A stretch of 64,000 bases of DNA from Lethocerus indicus (Eukaryota; Arthropoda; Insecta; Hemiptera; Belostomatidae): contig JACDQD010000005.1 in assembly GCA_019843655.1 (NCBI GenBank), positions 2,011,575 through 2,075,574 on the forward strand. The letters run 5' to 3'. The notes below the pieces were generated by a model, which was not told where the DNA came from, searched no databases, and worked only from the letters and a program-made list of their open reading frames with translations. A program made the translations under genes and the position numbers. Each line of letters starts with the position of its first letter. Within the stretch, counting starts at the first letter, position 1. This document shows, in pieces, positions 24,801-35,319 of the stretch.

Positions 24801-27800
24801 TCATAAAGCATAGACTTTCCTCCTGACAAATTCAAACAATTCGTCATTTTTATATTGCACAATATTTCACTCCTGGCATAAAAAAACTGATATATTTCAC
24901 TTTTCTGATAATCTTTGACTTTATGATTCACTGTACTATATATAATGAATGATAAAATAAAAACGTAATATCTGCAGAAAGGCTTGGACATTCTTTTTAT
25001 AATAGTGCGCTTTTGAATGAATTTATAAAATCACTTACTTAGATTAATTTTTAACAACCAAACACATTCCACAGTAACATGTTCACTTAAAAAACAAAAA
25101 GAAGTTTTGACTATTTGATTGTGGTGAACTTTTAATTTTCATATTAAATCTAACGAATATTGTAGGTTTTGTGCGTTTCTCTCCTTAGAAACACACAAAA
25201 TCTAAGGTATGTTAAACTAACAAATACTGTTTTAATAACAATAAGAATAATACTAATGCATACAGAAAAAATATTAATTCAGCATTATCATCAATACAAA
25301 ATTATTAATCAATTGAATTATATTATATTCTTTCAGATCAGGTTTAATATTTATGTGTATTTAATATTTATAATATTAATTAACCAGCGAGAGGAGACAA
25401 AAACACGCGAAATCTACAGTATTTAATATTTATGTTTAATTACCTGAATTTTTTATATCTTCCATGTTGGTGCTAGTCACATTATCAACTTCTAGATCAT
25501 CAACACCTTCTGTAGAAATACTATCTGTACTCCCACTAGAAGATGTGGATGATAAAGGACTGAAACTCTGATCTGTTGTCGTGGCTAACAAAGAAAATGT
25601 AAAAAAAATAGGCTTTAGATATTTATTTATCTTTTAAATATCAATTACATTCAGCATCATTTTTGTGCCAAATATAATTGCCTTTTATTAAAAAAAATGT
25701 GAAAAAAAATGTCAATTGATGATGGAGTTTTAGGTATTTGGATGACTCAAATGAAACCTGCCTCAGGCATTGATAACCCAAGTGTGAATTGAGTGATGTG
25801 TTAGGTTAGGTATTTATGTGTTGTATATGTATGTATATATATATATATATGTAATATGTAAAATATAATAATAATATATACAATGTAAGAAATAAAAGAT
25901 GTTGACCTACTGTCACTGAAAGGTGTTGACCAAACCGCATGTTTTTTCTCCTGTTGTTTCTGTTTCCTTCTCAATCGTATTCTTTGTTTTAATTCCTGTA
26001 TTTCTTCATCACTTTCTTCAATTATTTCATCAGCAAATTGTTCCCACCTATTGCATTTTATCTAAAATAAAATTTGAAAAGGAATCAATTCATCAATTTC
26101 ATAAAGTTAGTGGAGAGTACGGCTCAGGTAATTTAGCCATTATACTAGAATTTATAATTACATAAATGACTATAACCTGTTCTATAACCGAGATGATGCC
26201 TTCACAAATCCTGAAATGGGCATTTTCCCTATCCAGTTCAGCATTGGCCTGAGCGAACTGCCCTGAAGACAAGTAGCTCATCAGACTCTGTCCTTTAGTC
26301 GGCACAGGGAAATATCCCGTACTCATCGGTTGCACACTTGTACCTTTTCAAATAAATCGAGACTGTTAAAATTATAAATTTAATTTAATATACCTGTTTT
26401 GTGGTCCGCGAGGGGTTGGAATACTGTAGGTTCGTGGTGTTTCTGTCTCCTCTCGCCGGTTTGGTCTTTTGCTAGACCGGTTTCGGCTGCTCGCCATCTT
26501 CAGTAGCGGTGTTGGTCACTGTTAGCACTTTGGATGTTTTTTGGGCATCCTCACTGCACTGTCACTTTCACATGTACTGTAATGTTTGTCAGTATGTCAG
26601 TCGTTTATATATATGTGTTCTGTTATTGGGGGTGTCTTCGGATTTTGTTAATCAGTTTTCTAAGTGTGAGTCAGATTGTCGGAAGGGGATGTTGTGGTGG
26701 TTGGGCGGGTGTGATCCTTTAATAGGATTATAGGGGCAAATATGGCGTCACTCTGGGAATTAATTTTCTCATTTATAATTTTGTTTTTCTTATGTTTGAA
26801 GATTTCCAGGTTTTCTATAATATCCATTTCTTTTCCTTTCTTGCCTGGGTGTAATAACTTTAATGATCTTTCGATGTTCATTGTTCGATTGTCCGGAGTT
26901 TATGATGTGGTTGGCGAAATTGGAATCTATTTTATGGCTCTGATATGTTCCTTGTATCTGTCCTCTATCTTTCGCCCGGTTTGGCCGATGTATGCTCCAT
27001 CGCACGATCCGCATGTTATCTTGTATATTCCGCTTTGTTTGTGTTTATTTTGTTGTTGTGTGTTGACGTGTTTTTCTAGTTTATTGGTTGTTCTGTACGA
27101 TATTCTGAATTTTAGTTTTTTAAAGATGTTGGTGATTTTGTAGGTTTCGCGGCCAGTGTAAGTGAATGTGGCTCATTTTTGGGGGGGTTTCTTCTAGGTT
27201 TGTGAGGTTCGTTGTGGGCTCCTCTTTCTTTTTTAACAGTTTTGTTATTGTACTGGCAGGATATCCGTTGTTCTTTGCGACTTGGAGGATTGTTTTATGT
27301 TCTTTGTCATATTTTTCATTGGATAAGGGGTATTTGTCTAGTCTGTCTGTGAGGTATTTTAGTGCCGCTAATTTGTGTTGGTGTGGATGGTTGGATTGTT
27401 GGTGGATGATGGTGTCTGTGGTGGTATCTTTTCTAAAAATGTCAAATTTGAGTCTATCTTTTTCTTTTTTTATGGTAATGATTACGAAATTAAGACCAAA
27501 CCAGCGAGAGAAGACAGAAACATCACGAACCTACAGTATAAATTTAATATTACGGTACAAAATATTGGGTTGACAACTAAGTAATTGCGGAATTCACCAA
27601 CAAGTGGCGTTGCACATATTTTTAATTACGTCAACATCTTTGCACAGATAAGATTCTTCGATATGTTATTATTTGGTCCTTTCTGAAACATTCAGTATCA
27701 AAATTACAGTGAACAACACGGTCAACCATGTTCACCATCAAAACATGGTGAAACAAAGTGAGCATTTCCGTCACATTTTGGTTTTTTATTTTCGCAAAGA

Positions 27801-30800
27801 TGTTAATGCCTCTTGGGCTCATATAAAGTTGTACGCCGTGTACGGTGATGAAGCCTTAAAAGAACGGCAGTGTCAGTACCGGTTCGCGAAATTCCGGTCG
27901 GGGGATTTTTCATTAAAAGACGAGGAGCGCTCTGGACGTCCAGTGGAGGTCGATGATGACCGAATAAAGGCCATTATTGATTCGGATCGCCATAGTTCGC
28001 AACAAGGGCATTGCAGAGAAGCTGAATGTATCTTATACGTGCATTCAAAACCATCTACGGCTTATCTGTACTTAAAAATATGTACAACGCTACTTGTTGG
28101 TGAATTCCGCAATTGCTTAGTTGTCAACCCAATAAAACAGTATCTGATGATGAAGTTCTATAGTTATATCGTATTTATTTACTGGAAAGGGGAGGTCTAT
28201 ACTTGAGACTAACTTATAATAAACATCGAAGGGCATGCTCCAGCGGATTTGAACCGCCGACGTCTCTGTTCCCAGATAGATGCTTCTAGGCCACCAAGGC
28301 CCTCGTTATAGTCATTAAATAAGATAATGCGCTATTCTGAAACTAGCCGGATTCCTTAGAGCGGATAAATTTTACAGAATTCATACCTCCATCTTCCATA
28401 AAACTCGTTTTCGTCCTAATTTTTGACGAGTTTCTCGGCGACGACGAGGGCACAACACTCATCAGACTGTGCGTCTTGCGGACTCTCGACGGTGTCTTCT
28501 GCAGCCTCACGGCCGCCCTCGGCTGTTCGAGCTCGGTGTCGGTCGACTCCTGGAGGCTCTGGTTCCTCAGCCGGATCCTGAGGTCGCTCTCCGAGTGTCC
28601 CCGCATCTCGACGCTCTCGACGTCCTCCGTCCTGAGGCTGTTGGTGCGCCTCACGTGCCTCGCCTTCTGCAGCCGCCTCATCGGCACTCCCGGCGATTCT
28701 TCCTTGTAGTCGACTTTCAAGACGCTCGGCGACAGTTTGGTGACGGTCAACGAGGGCGGGGGAATATCCCTCAGTGGGGAAGACTTCTTGAGCCCTATGG
28801 CCGGGGACGAGGGTTCCGTCTTGGATCCGCATCTCCTTTTCGGAACGTCTATACTCGCCGGAGGTTTCGTCGCCCCCGTCAGACATAAAGTTTCGAGTTC
28901 GGACAACGAAGGCAGACTCTTCCAAGGCCTCTCTTTGCCCAGGAATTTCGTGAGTATTATACTGGGTTTATAACGCGGTTGGTTGGATTTTTTTGAGGAA
29001 AGGCACGACTCCGAGATGGGTGTTCTTACTGACGAATTGGCAGGAGTTTCGGTAACTATACTGGAAAGCTCTGTACTTGTACGGGATGTTTGGATGGGCT
29101 TCTGGGCCCACATAGTATACTGGATTGTATCCGGATACGATGAGCACCTCCGATGGAATTTGTCCTGGCCTTTGGGATTCCTCTTTGACAAATACTAAAA
29201 ACAGAAATACAAAACTAAAATACATTAGTAATTCCGACAAATAACTTTCATCGGTTATTCATTTAAGAAAAATTATTATTTCAACTTCAGTCTCTAGCAA
29301 ATTGAAATTTAATTTTTATTTTTCATTATTCGTTCATCCCCATACCCGACTGAAAAGAACAGATCTAACTCGTAAATTTGGACTGTTGAGACCTCTTTTG
29401 AAAAGGACATCAAAACTGACAATAGTCAACAAACTGACAATATATAAAGCTATACTAAAACCGACACGGACATACGGAATAGAACTATGGGGTTCCGCCA
29501 AGAAATCCGACATCGCTCGCATCCAAACATTCCAGTCAAAAGTCCTCCGTACCATCCATAATGCTCCCCCTGGTATGTTTCTAACCGAACAATCCATAAT
29601 GACCTCAACATACCAACAGTCGATGGATGAAGTCGCAAAATCACGTTTCTTTAAATTCCAGTCCCGCCTCTCTCCACATCCAAATCCACTCGTTAAGTCC
29701 ATTTCCTCTTTTACCCTTCCATTATCCCCCCCGCGTCGGCTTAAACGCCACCGGCCTAGAGACTTTCTGTAGGCCGGATACAGGTCAAAAGTACCATCAC
29801 TGGATGGCGTCTTTATCGAGTGAAACAAGTGAAACTAATCAAACAAACCTGAATTGTACCTATAACTGGCATATAGTTGATTGCACAATAAATAAAGTTA
29901 AAAAAAAATTATTTGTTCAATTAAATATATTTATTTCTCGATATTCGTTCAAAGTTCTTCAATTTATTCTGTTAAGTTAACATGTGAATGTTATTAACAA
30001 ATGTTGATGATTACATGTGTCTATAGACATTCACCTTTATTAAATTCATCCGTTTGAACATGAACTGCCTAGGGAAAATTATTGTTTCTTAGTTGAAAAC
30101 TTACGAGGCTGGGATGTATTTCGGTGAGAAGGGAAGGCTGGTACTGTTCAACTGCCCTAAGGCATATCAAGGTGGCCTCCGAATATTCGGGTTGTCTCAG
30201 GTAGGCATTCGGATTGTAGCAGGACGACAGGTGCTGTTCGTCGGAAACCAGCCAAGATAACTTCTCCGACAGGCTGTGTGTCTCCAAACTGGGAACAAAT
30301 CCCCCCTAAGTTAGGTATTTCGCTCGAATAGAATTTATTTACAGAATTCATTAGGGGCAAAATCGTCATAACCGAAATGACAGCTGTGGTAGCTCATTGT
30401 GAGTACATACTTTCGAGAATCGGTTCGAAAGCTTTTATTTATTTAAAAACGATTAGTTTAACATACATGTTTTGTGGTCTGCGAGGGGTTGGAATACCGT
30501 AGATTTTTGTGTTTCTGTCTCCTCTCGCTGGTGTTTGGTCTTTTGCTAGACCGGTTTCGGCCATCTTCAGTAGCGGTTTTCGTCACCACAGTACCCAGTG
30601 ACAGATGGCAGTGAGGATGCCCGAAAAAACATCCAAAGTGCCAACAGTGACTAACACTACGCTACTGAAGATGGGGTGAGCAGCCGAAACCGGTCCAGCA
30701 AAAGACCAAACCAGTGAGAGGAGACGGAAACGCAACAAATCTAAGGTAAAAAGGATTATTTCAATACCTATTGTGCAGCCATATCATGGCCTGATCTGTG

Positions 30801-32885
30801 TGCGGGTGCGGCGGAGATGAAGAGTCGGTGATCGGTGTAGGAGACGTCGCCAGACAAGGCCTCAACCAGTTCAGACCCTGAATGAACACCCAACAGTCCT
30901 CCTCGCCCTGAAAATTATTATATTAATTGTCTAGCCTATCAAATTTTACATTTATACAAACTGTATCGTACAGCAAAAGAAAAAAGAACGCTGCACGAAT
31001 AAGTGATGAATGAATCATTTTCAGTCTGAGTGTTAAACAACTAAAATTATAGATTTTATCTAATATTACTATAGATTTGGATCTAACAGAAAATTAAGTT
31101 GGTATTTCGACCTATAACTGGCTGAAATATCAATCTTGTGATAATATTAACAAAGTATTTCTCCACAAATATGCACAAAAATGCTTGATTCTCACCAGGT
31201 TGTAGTTATTTTTAACAAATATGAAAATTTTATTTTATTATTCATTTATATTCGTTTCAATTTAACAGTTTTGTTGAACATAGAGCTTCTAATAATTATT
31301 TATGATTTTATAAATAACAAAGGTTATGTCTTCCTGTGCATATTTTCCTGAAGATATGTAGTTTCCCATCCAATCTCTCCTCATTGTCTGATGTCGAAGA
31401 CCTTCCATATCGTGTGCAATTTCTTCCCCTTCACGAAAATCACCAACTAGTGACACGGCTATTTTTCGAATAAATTTCTTATGCGACATCGGTTTAGTCT
31501 TGGTATTTTTTCAACCGGCTTAATATAAAATGAAAGAATTTAAGGAGGAGATTTCAATTCCCCAGAAAAAACCTTCCGCCACCATTTTAATGATCCGCCA
31601 ACCTCAGGGGGGCGCTAGCGTCGCGGTGCTCGCGAACCCAACCAACTTTAGTTGAGTGCATCCCCGCGCCACCCTCAGGGGGCGCTAGCGTCGCGGTGCT
31701 CGCGAACCCAACGAACTTTAGTAATAATTCGCCATGATAAAACCAACAACTTACTTATTCTTGAACGAAATCAGATAATCTGAAATTTTGAAACCAATGT
31801 ACTTATTATTTGTGCCGGCAGAAACTTTCTATGATTTCGTATAGTCCCTGTTAAGTAACATTTTATTTTAAGCAATTCTTTAGCTAGTGGAACACTTGTA
31901 AAGTATCTGTAGTGTATCTGTCGACGTAAAGACGATACCTCTCAGAGTGAGGGACTGATTCGAGCAGATTCTTGTACAAATGCAAAACTATCCTTGCACT
32001 GACAGGAAGTTCGTGACAAATTAAAGACTGCAACATTATTTTTTAGTGAACAATAATTTTCATTGCTCAATTTATCCCTTTGCAATTATGGATATTTAAT
32101 TTAAAACACATAAAAACAAATAAATTCCTTTTTGAGGCTTTCAAAAGTGTTGGCATCTTTATACTAATGTGATAAATAAAAAGATATTTAACATTTGTTT
32201 GGAATTAATATAGAATCCTAACTGCTTAATCTACTTGTTAACAGCCTTGTATCTACAAGTATACAAATTAAAGTTTATTACTTTTCTAATGGTAAAGTTA
32301 GGATCAATATCCTAATTATATGATACTTAGATACCAGTTATTTCTGTGAAAAAAACATTTTTCCCAACAACCAAATATAACAATACACATAACAATTCTG
32401 GTATTATTAATAAACTTATTATAAATATATATATAACTTATTATTATAAATAAACTTTAAAAAATACAGATTAATTTAAATAAATAATTTAATATTCATT
32501 TTAAACAGAGTACATTTTAAAAAATTGTACCTATCACTTGAAATAGTCTTTAAATTAGTTTTATTATTAAGCATAAAACTACATTATTAATAATGTAATT
32601 TTGTTTGTGTTTCAAACATATAAATTGTGTTAATTCCAGAAAAAGTCTAAAAATTAGTGAAAATCCTATCCCGATTGTCATTAATTAAGACGAGGGCTTA
32701 AACACAAAAAAATCACTTACATTCTGCTTGAACACGCTGCATTCATGCTTAAAAATCTTCTCGAGTACAAAATGCAACCGGCTGAGCCCGCCGTATATGT
32801 TCCACAAGTTCACGACCTGACTGCTGAACAGACCTTCGACCACAGTTTTCAGACAGAGAAGCAACTGTTGGTGGGATTCACCCAT
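21162..32885 (-). CDS. Rubicon: Rubicon (RUN domain Beclin-1-interacting protein), 14 exons
   Basis: Complete coding model, 978 codons plus TGA. Exons 5' to 3': 32721-32885, 31896-32027, 30768-30907, 30105-30288, 28387-29194, 26177-26343, 25911-26061, 25444-25584, 24203-24396, 23556-23701, 23017-23199, 22568-22750, 22008-22161 and 21162-21350. Phases agree at every junction. Rubicon binds the UVRAG/Vps34 PI3-kinase complex and Rab7 on late endosomes and inhibits autophagosome maturation; it also supports LC3-associated phagocytosis (family knowledge). Seen here: an N-terminal RUN domain (residues about 1-190, LKTVVEGLFSSQVVNLW); a long Ser/Pro/Arg-rich middle (about 207-480); the GQSLMSYLSSGQFAQANAEL block; a coiled segment (about 540-575, EIQELKQRIRLRRKQ); the DAPQ/LLPMPNSW motif; and a C-terminal Rubicon-homology zinc domain (CAGC, FCTGCH, CEFC, CQECGACYHSTC, CPRC). 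The donor at 31896 (GTGTTC) is the weakest splice site. Introns carry PLE, mariner and SINE insertions. Confidence 0.95.
21571..21850. repeat. Dispersed repeat B, copy 2, with (TATG)n(TA)n tract
   Basis: About 200 bp matching 19258-19458, followed by a compound ATGT/TA microsatellite (21770-21850). It lies inside the last Rubicon intron (21351-22007). Confidence 0.75.
23871..23992. mobile_element. Short foldback Penelope-like copy in Rubicon intron
   Basis: The left arm ATACCTGTTGTGTGGTCTCC through CTCCCCTCGCTGG joins at once to a right arm GCAAAAGACCAAACCAGC through AGACAGAAACACACG. The hammerhead core and centre are deleted, leaving a compact hairpin of about 120 bp. Confidence 0.75.
25160..25426. 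mobile_element. Fragmented Penelope-like copy in Rubicon intron
   Basis: Two pieces carry family sequence. At 25160-25208, GTAGGTTTTGTGCGTTTCTC meets AGAAACACACAAAATCTAAG in foldback order. At 25384-25426 there is CAGCGAGAGGAGACAAAAAC and GCGAAATCTACAG. The DNA between them is unrelated and AT-rich. Confidence 0.6.
26385..27536 (-). mobile_element. Penelope-like retroelement with RT end and GIY-YIG endonuclease
   Basis: Bounded by a perfect 12-bp target duplication (TATAAATTTAAT at 26373-26384 and 27537-27548) in a Rubicon intron. On the minus strand it reads the C-terminal part of a Penelope-type reverse transcriptase (27480 to about 27160: FDIFRKDTTTDTIIHQQ, QHKLAALKYLTDRLDKY). A frameshift follows, then TGRETYKITNIFKKLKF and a GIY-YIG nuclease start (GIYKITCGSCDGAYIGQTGR, EDRYKEHI; about 27045-26925), interrupted by an in-frame stop. 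A Lys-rich piece then reads to about 26745. The catalytic RT core is missing, so the copy is dead. The 3' terminal region (26385-26560) carries a hammerhead motif in sense with both the element and Rubicon. A 45-bp inverted piece of the terminus sits at the other end. Confidence 0.88.
26471..26507 (-). ncRNA. Hammerhead ribozyme motif in PLE terminus
   Basis: On the minus strand: GCTA (stem I), CTGAAGA (invariant core CUGANGA), TGGC-loop-GCC (stem II, with one unpaired U after the core), GAAA, then AC-CG-GT giving a two-pair stem III, C at the cleavage position, and TAGC closing a perfect 4-bp stem I. This matches the minimal hammerheads known from Penelope-like elements. It is in sense with the Rubicon transcript. 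Activity is inferred only. Confidence 0.7.
27565..28132 (+). mobile_element. Internally deleted mariner element
   Basis: Flanked by TA, with terminal inverted repeats of about 60 bp (TTGGGTTGACAACTAAGTAA at the left, its complement at the right, then GCGGAATTCACCAACAAG). The + strand frame around 27745-28020 encodes a mariner transposase N-terminus (SEHFRHILVFYFRKDVNA, YGDEALKERQCQYRFAKF, SGRPVEVDDDRIKAIID). It breaks after DRHSSQQ, and the catalytic DDD domain is deleted. It sits in the same Rubicon intron as the PLE. Confidence 0.9.
28205..28312 (-). mobile_element. tRNA-derived SINE
   Basis: The minus strand carries a tRNA-like B box (GGTTCAAATCC) preceded by an A-box-like GGCCTTGGTGGCC, then a tail TGCCCTTCGATGTTTATTAT. 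The same tail follows the B box of the copy at 51150-51292. The cloverleaf is too degenerate for a functional tRNA. Confidence 0.6.
29335..29905 (+). mobile_element. Jockey-type LINE, 3' fragment with RT C-terminus
   Basis: An open frame from 29335 to 29772 encodes the end of a non-LTR retrotransposon protein: KLTIYKAILKPTRTYGIELW, SAKKSDIARIQTFQSKVLR, ending RRLKRHRPRDFL. A short 3' UTR and an A-rich tail (AATAAAGTTAAAAAAAAA) follow. 5'-truncated insertion in a Rubicon intron. A few stops or substitutions suggest moderate age. Confidence 0.88.
30455..30746. mobile_element. Foldback Penelope-like copy in Rubicon intron
   Basis: The left arm starts ACATACATGTTTTGTGGTCT and the right arm ends AACGCAACAAATCTAAG. 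Centre: ACAGATGGCAGTGAGGATGC. The left-arm hammerhead has lost its stem II loop (GATGGCCGAAACC). The right arm keeps core elements at 30661-30699 with CCAGC in place of CTAGC, weakening stem I. Short direct repeats at the flanks (GATTA) are imperfect. Confidence 0.8.
31289..31489 (-). other. Short open frame in Rubicon intron, possible transposase fragment
   Basis: The minus strand reads MSHKKFIRKIAVSLVGDFRE then HQTMRRDWMGNYISSGKYAQ. Codon use is more gene-like than in the flanks, and the pattern is vaguely similar to piggyBac transposase regions, but I cannot assign it. There are no good flanking splice sites in phase with Rubicon. Confidence 0.3.
31602..31721. repeat. GC-rich tandem pair with CTCF-like motifs
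   Basis: Two copies of a 50-bp unit (31602-31651 and 31672-31721), spaced 70 bp start to start. Each contains CAGGGGGCGCTAGCG then TCGCGGTGCTCGCGAACCC. They differ at only a few positions in otherwise AT-rich intron DNA. The CTCAGGGGGCGCT core matches most positions of the metazoan CTCF consensus. Function is not shown. Confidence 0.75.
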
Positions 32886-33009
32886 TCTCAAGCGAACCTT
32901 TCAGCCTGGCCTAGTTATTGAAAAAACTAACTAATTAGATTACCACAGGGAAAACAAGCATAATTAGAGCAGATAAGTTATGCAGATAAACCTATCCTGT
33001 CTGTGAAGG

Positions 33010-33235
33010 TTAGGAAAAACACGGTTTTTGAGATCTGTTTCATTGGTTTGGATTTTAGCTAGACCGGTTTGATTGGTTACCATCTTCAGTAACTTTTCCC
33101 CAATAGGGATTCAAGATGGCCGACTATTTGAAAAGTGCATCCGAAATTCCAGAATAACAGAAGATGGCTGGCAGCCAAAACCGATCTAGAAAAATCAAAC
33201 CTATGAACAGAGATAGATTACAGGAACTTTATACT
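33010..33235. mobile_element. Old Penelope-like copy upstream of Rubicon
   Basis: TAGCTAGACCGGTTTGATTG, CCATCTTCAGTAAC, then AGAAGATGGCTGGCAGCC, AAACCGATCTAGAAAAATC. It is the foldback pattern of the family with many substitutions, so an older insertion. The hammerhead residues are partly lost. Confidence 0.6.
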
Positions 33236-34274
33236 TTAAATTATTTAATTACTACGTACATTTCACAAATAACTTTTTGAAATTAACACTCATTGGGCTT
33301 TACAAAAATGTCTAAACACTGAGGTCATTCAACCGGAGTACTTAATATATATCTACTAATCATTAAAAATATTTAAAATGTATTAGGTGGAACATACAAA
33401 TAATTTTACAATACGCCTAAGAGTTCTAGACTACTAAGTAGATAAACTAAAGTAGGAGTGGTACTGCTGCATTATCAAAATAGAGATAACATTTAATCAA
33501 CTAACAATGACTAATTATAACTACTAACATAAATTATATAATTGACACCCTATTTGAGTTCTACAGGCTTTTAAGAAATAAGCTGAGAGAACAAAAAATT
33601 GAAGAGAACATTACATAAAAACACTATGAGCTATCAAATTTCTAATAAATAATTAAGGAAATATTTTTTGTGTGTATCAAGAAACAACTTATTCATATAA
33701 ATACTGCAATGGTCATATAGATAACTTTATTTACTACCTGTTATATAGATAGCACACAATTGGAAATAGGCTACTAGAAAATTATAATCGTATAATAACC
33801 TTCACATCAATAACCTTTCACCAAGTCGCTCGAGAGAGGTTGTAAACAAAGGTATTTATTAACGCTTGTTGTCCAAGCCAGACAAAATTAATCGTACTAA
33901 ATTGACTATCACCGGGCGATAAACAGTCGACGCCGATTGACAAGAACGTAAACGGTCGTACGACATTGAAATCGCGTAAGCGAAATTTAAAACTGAACCT
34001 TTTCCGAACAAAACAAGCGGTGACAACGATCGGAGAGCGGGTGAATTCTCGGAGCGGACAATCCGCCGAAATACTTGGCGCGGCTTTCAGAACTGATCGG
34101 CTTTATAGCCAAGAGAGATATCAAACACATGACACAGTATAACCTAGCCCTGTCCCTTGACAAACGTCAAACAACAGCTGGCCGCGGGGCGTGTTCCGAA
34201 ATTCATTGTTCCCCCCCCCCCCCCCAATTAATGTCTTTACAACGTATGTTTCACTTTCCTTTTTTTTGTCTTAG

Positions 34275-34542
34275 TCTAACGGCATATGAAATAATAAGAA
34301 AAGAATTTCAATGCAACGAAGAATTCGATGTCTTCAATAAATCATTAATGCATTTTGGGTTTGCACAGCGTTATTGGCCAGCGACCGAAAAAGAGCATGA
34401 AAAGCATTATCTCCCCGAATTCGACCAGACTAGAAGAATACAAATAGTGCTGAAAAATAAACAAAAAAGACTAAATTTATTCAAAGCTCTGATAGTTGTA
34501 TATGTTGCAAATGTAAATTTTAAAGTAACCGGGGGCAAATAA
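34275..34542 (+). CDS. Unrecognised open frame, possible exon
   Basis: Preceded by a strong acceptor (polypyrimidine tract then GTCTTAG) and open to TAA at 34542. It reads LTAYEIIRKEFQCNEEFDVF, FAQRYWPATEKEHEKHY and so on, with natural-looking codon use. No first exon could be fixed upstream (the preceding frame has no ATG context). It could be a small orphan gene, an exon of an antisense transcript, or a retroelement piece. Confidence 0.35.
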
Positions 34543-34558
34543 ATTATGTACTTACAAC

Positions 34559-34617
34559 GCGGGCGTTACTTCGATCCGTACAAGTGACTATTTCAAGACA
34601 CGAATTACACATTTTGG
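34559..34617 (-). CDS. Possible first coding exon of an unidentified - strand gene
   Basis: The minus strand ATG near 34617 opens MCNSCLEIVTCTDRSNARV and runs into a consensus donor GTAAGT at 34553-34558. The region around it is CpG-richer than average. No in-phase following exon was found on the minus strand before Rubicon. It could be an alternative 5' exon or chance. Confidence 0.25.
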
Positions 34618-34976
34618 AAAAATTCGGATTGGCGCTGAGCACGATAAACGTAGTTGTTGGCTGGTCTCTTTAATCGTGAGAATCGGAGACAAATTAACGT
34701 ACCGCCATTGTATCCGTAACTACAAGTTTGATTGGACAGTAAATAAAAAGTCCCTTTATTCTATTACAAACAAAAATATTTTTGTTAAACATGTCAATTA
34801 AAAACTAATTCAGATTGGTTCATTTTTTCTTCTCCTTCTGAATTTACCTGTTACAGATATCAATTTCCACACGACTATGGCAAACAATAATTTATATATA
34901 TCTGAATTATTTATAAAATTCAGCGATAAAAAATAATTCTTCACCTATAATAACTAAAAAAAGAAATGCAGAATTA

Positions 34977-34978
<2 letters not shown>

Positions 34979-35048
<70 letters not shown>

Positions 35049-35193
35049 TACACTCTTAGTTTTGCTTTCTAACGTTCAGTATACATACTATTCACACAAC
35101 ACACTGTTTTTTATTTCTTTAACAATTTTTAAATTCTAATTTCTGCTTTGTTTTTTTATAAAAACAACACATCTATTTATACCGGTCAACAAA
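34979..35193. repeat. (TA)n(CA)n microsatellite plus dispersed repeat A, copy 2
   Basis: A TA tract (34981-35032) runs into CA dinucleotides and is followed by the 120-bp repeat A (35075-35193) also found at 18870-18988. Confidence 0.75.
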
Positions 35194-35319
35194 TGTTTTA
35201 TATATGTAACCAGTTTTATATATGTATTTATATGGTTATAATTATGCATATTTTTTTAGTTATTGTAGACGAAGAATTATTTTTAAAAAGATTAATTTCG
35301 AAATGAAATTCCGCGGTAT

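Noticed and set aside
26742..27143. Hydrophobic + strand frame resembling a membrane protein
   Set aside because: It is antisense to the PLE reverse transcriptase and GIY-YIG coding remnant on the minus strand.
28228..28305. Possible tRNA gene
   Set aside because: The B box is good but the cloverleaf arms do not pair properly, and a second copy with the same non-tRNA tail exists at 51150, so it is a SINE.
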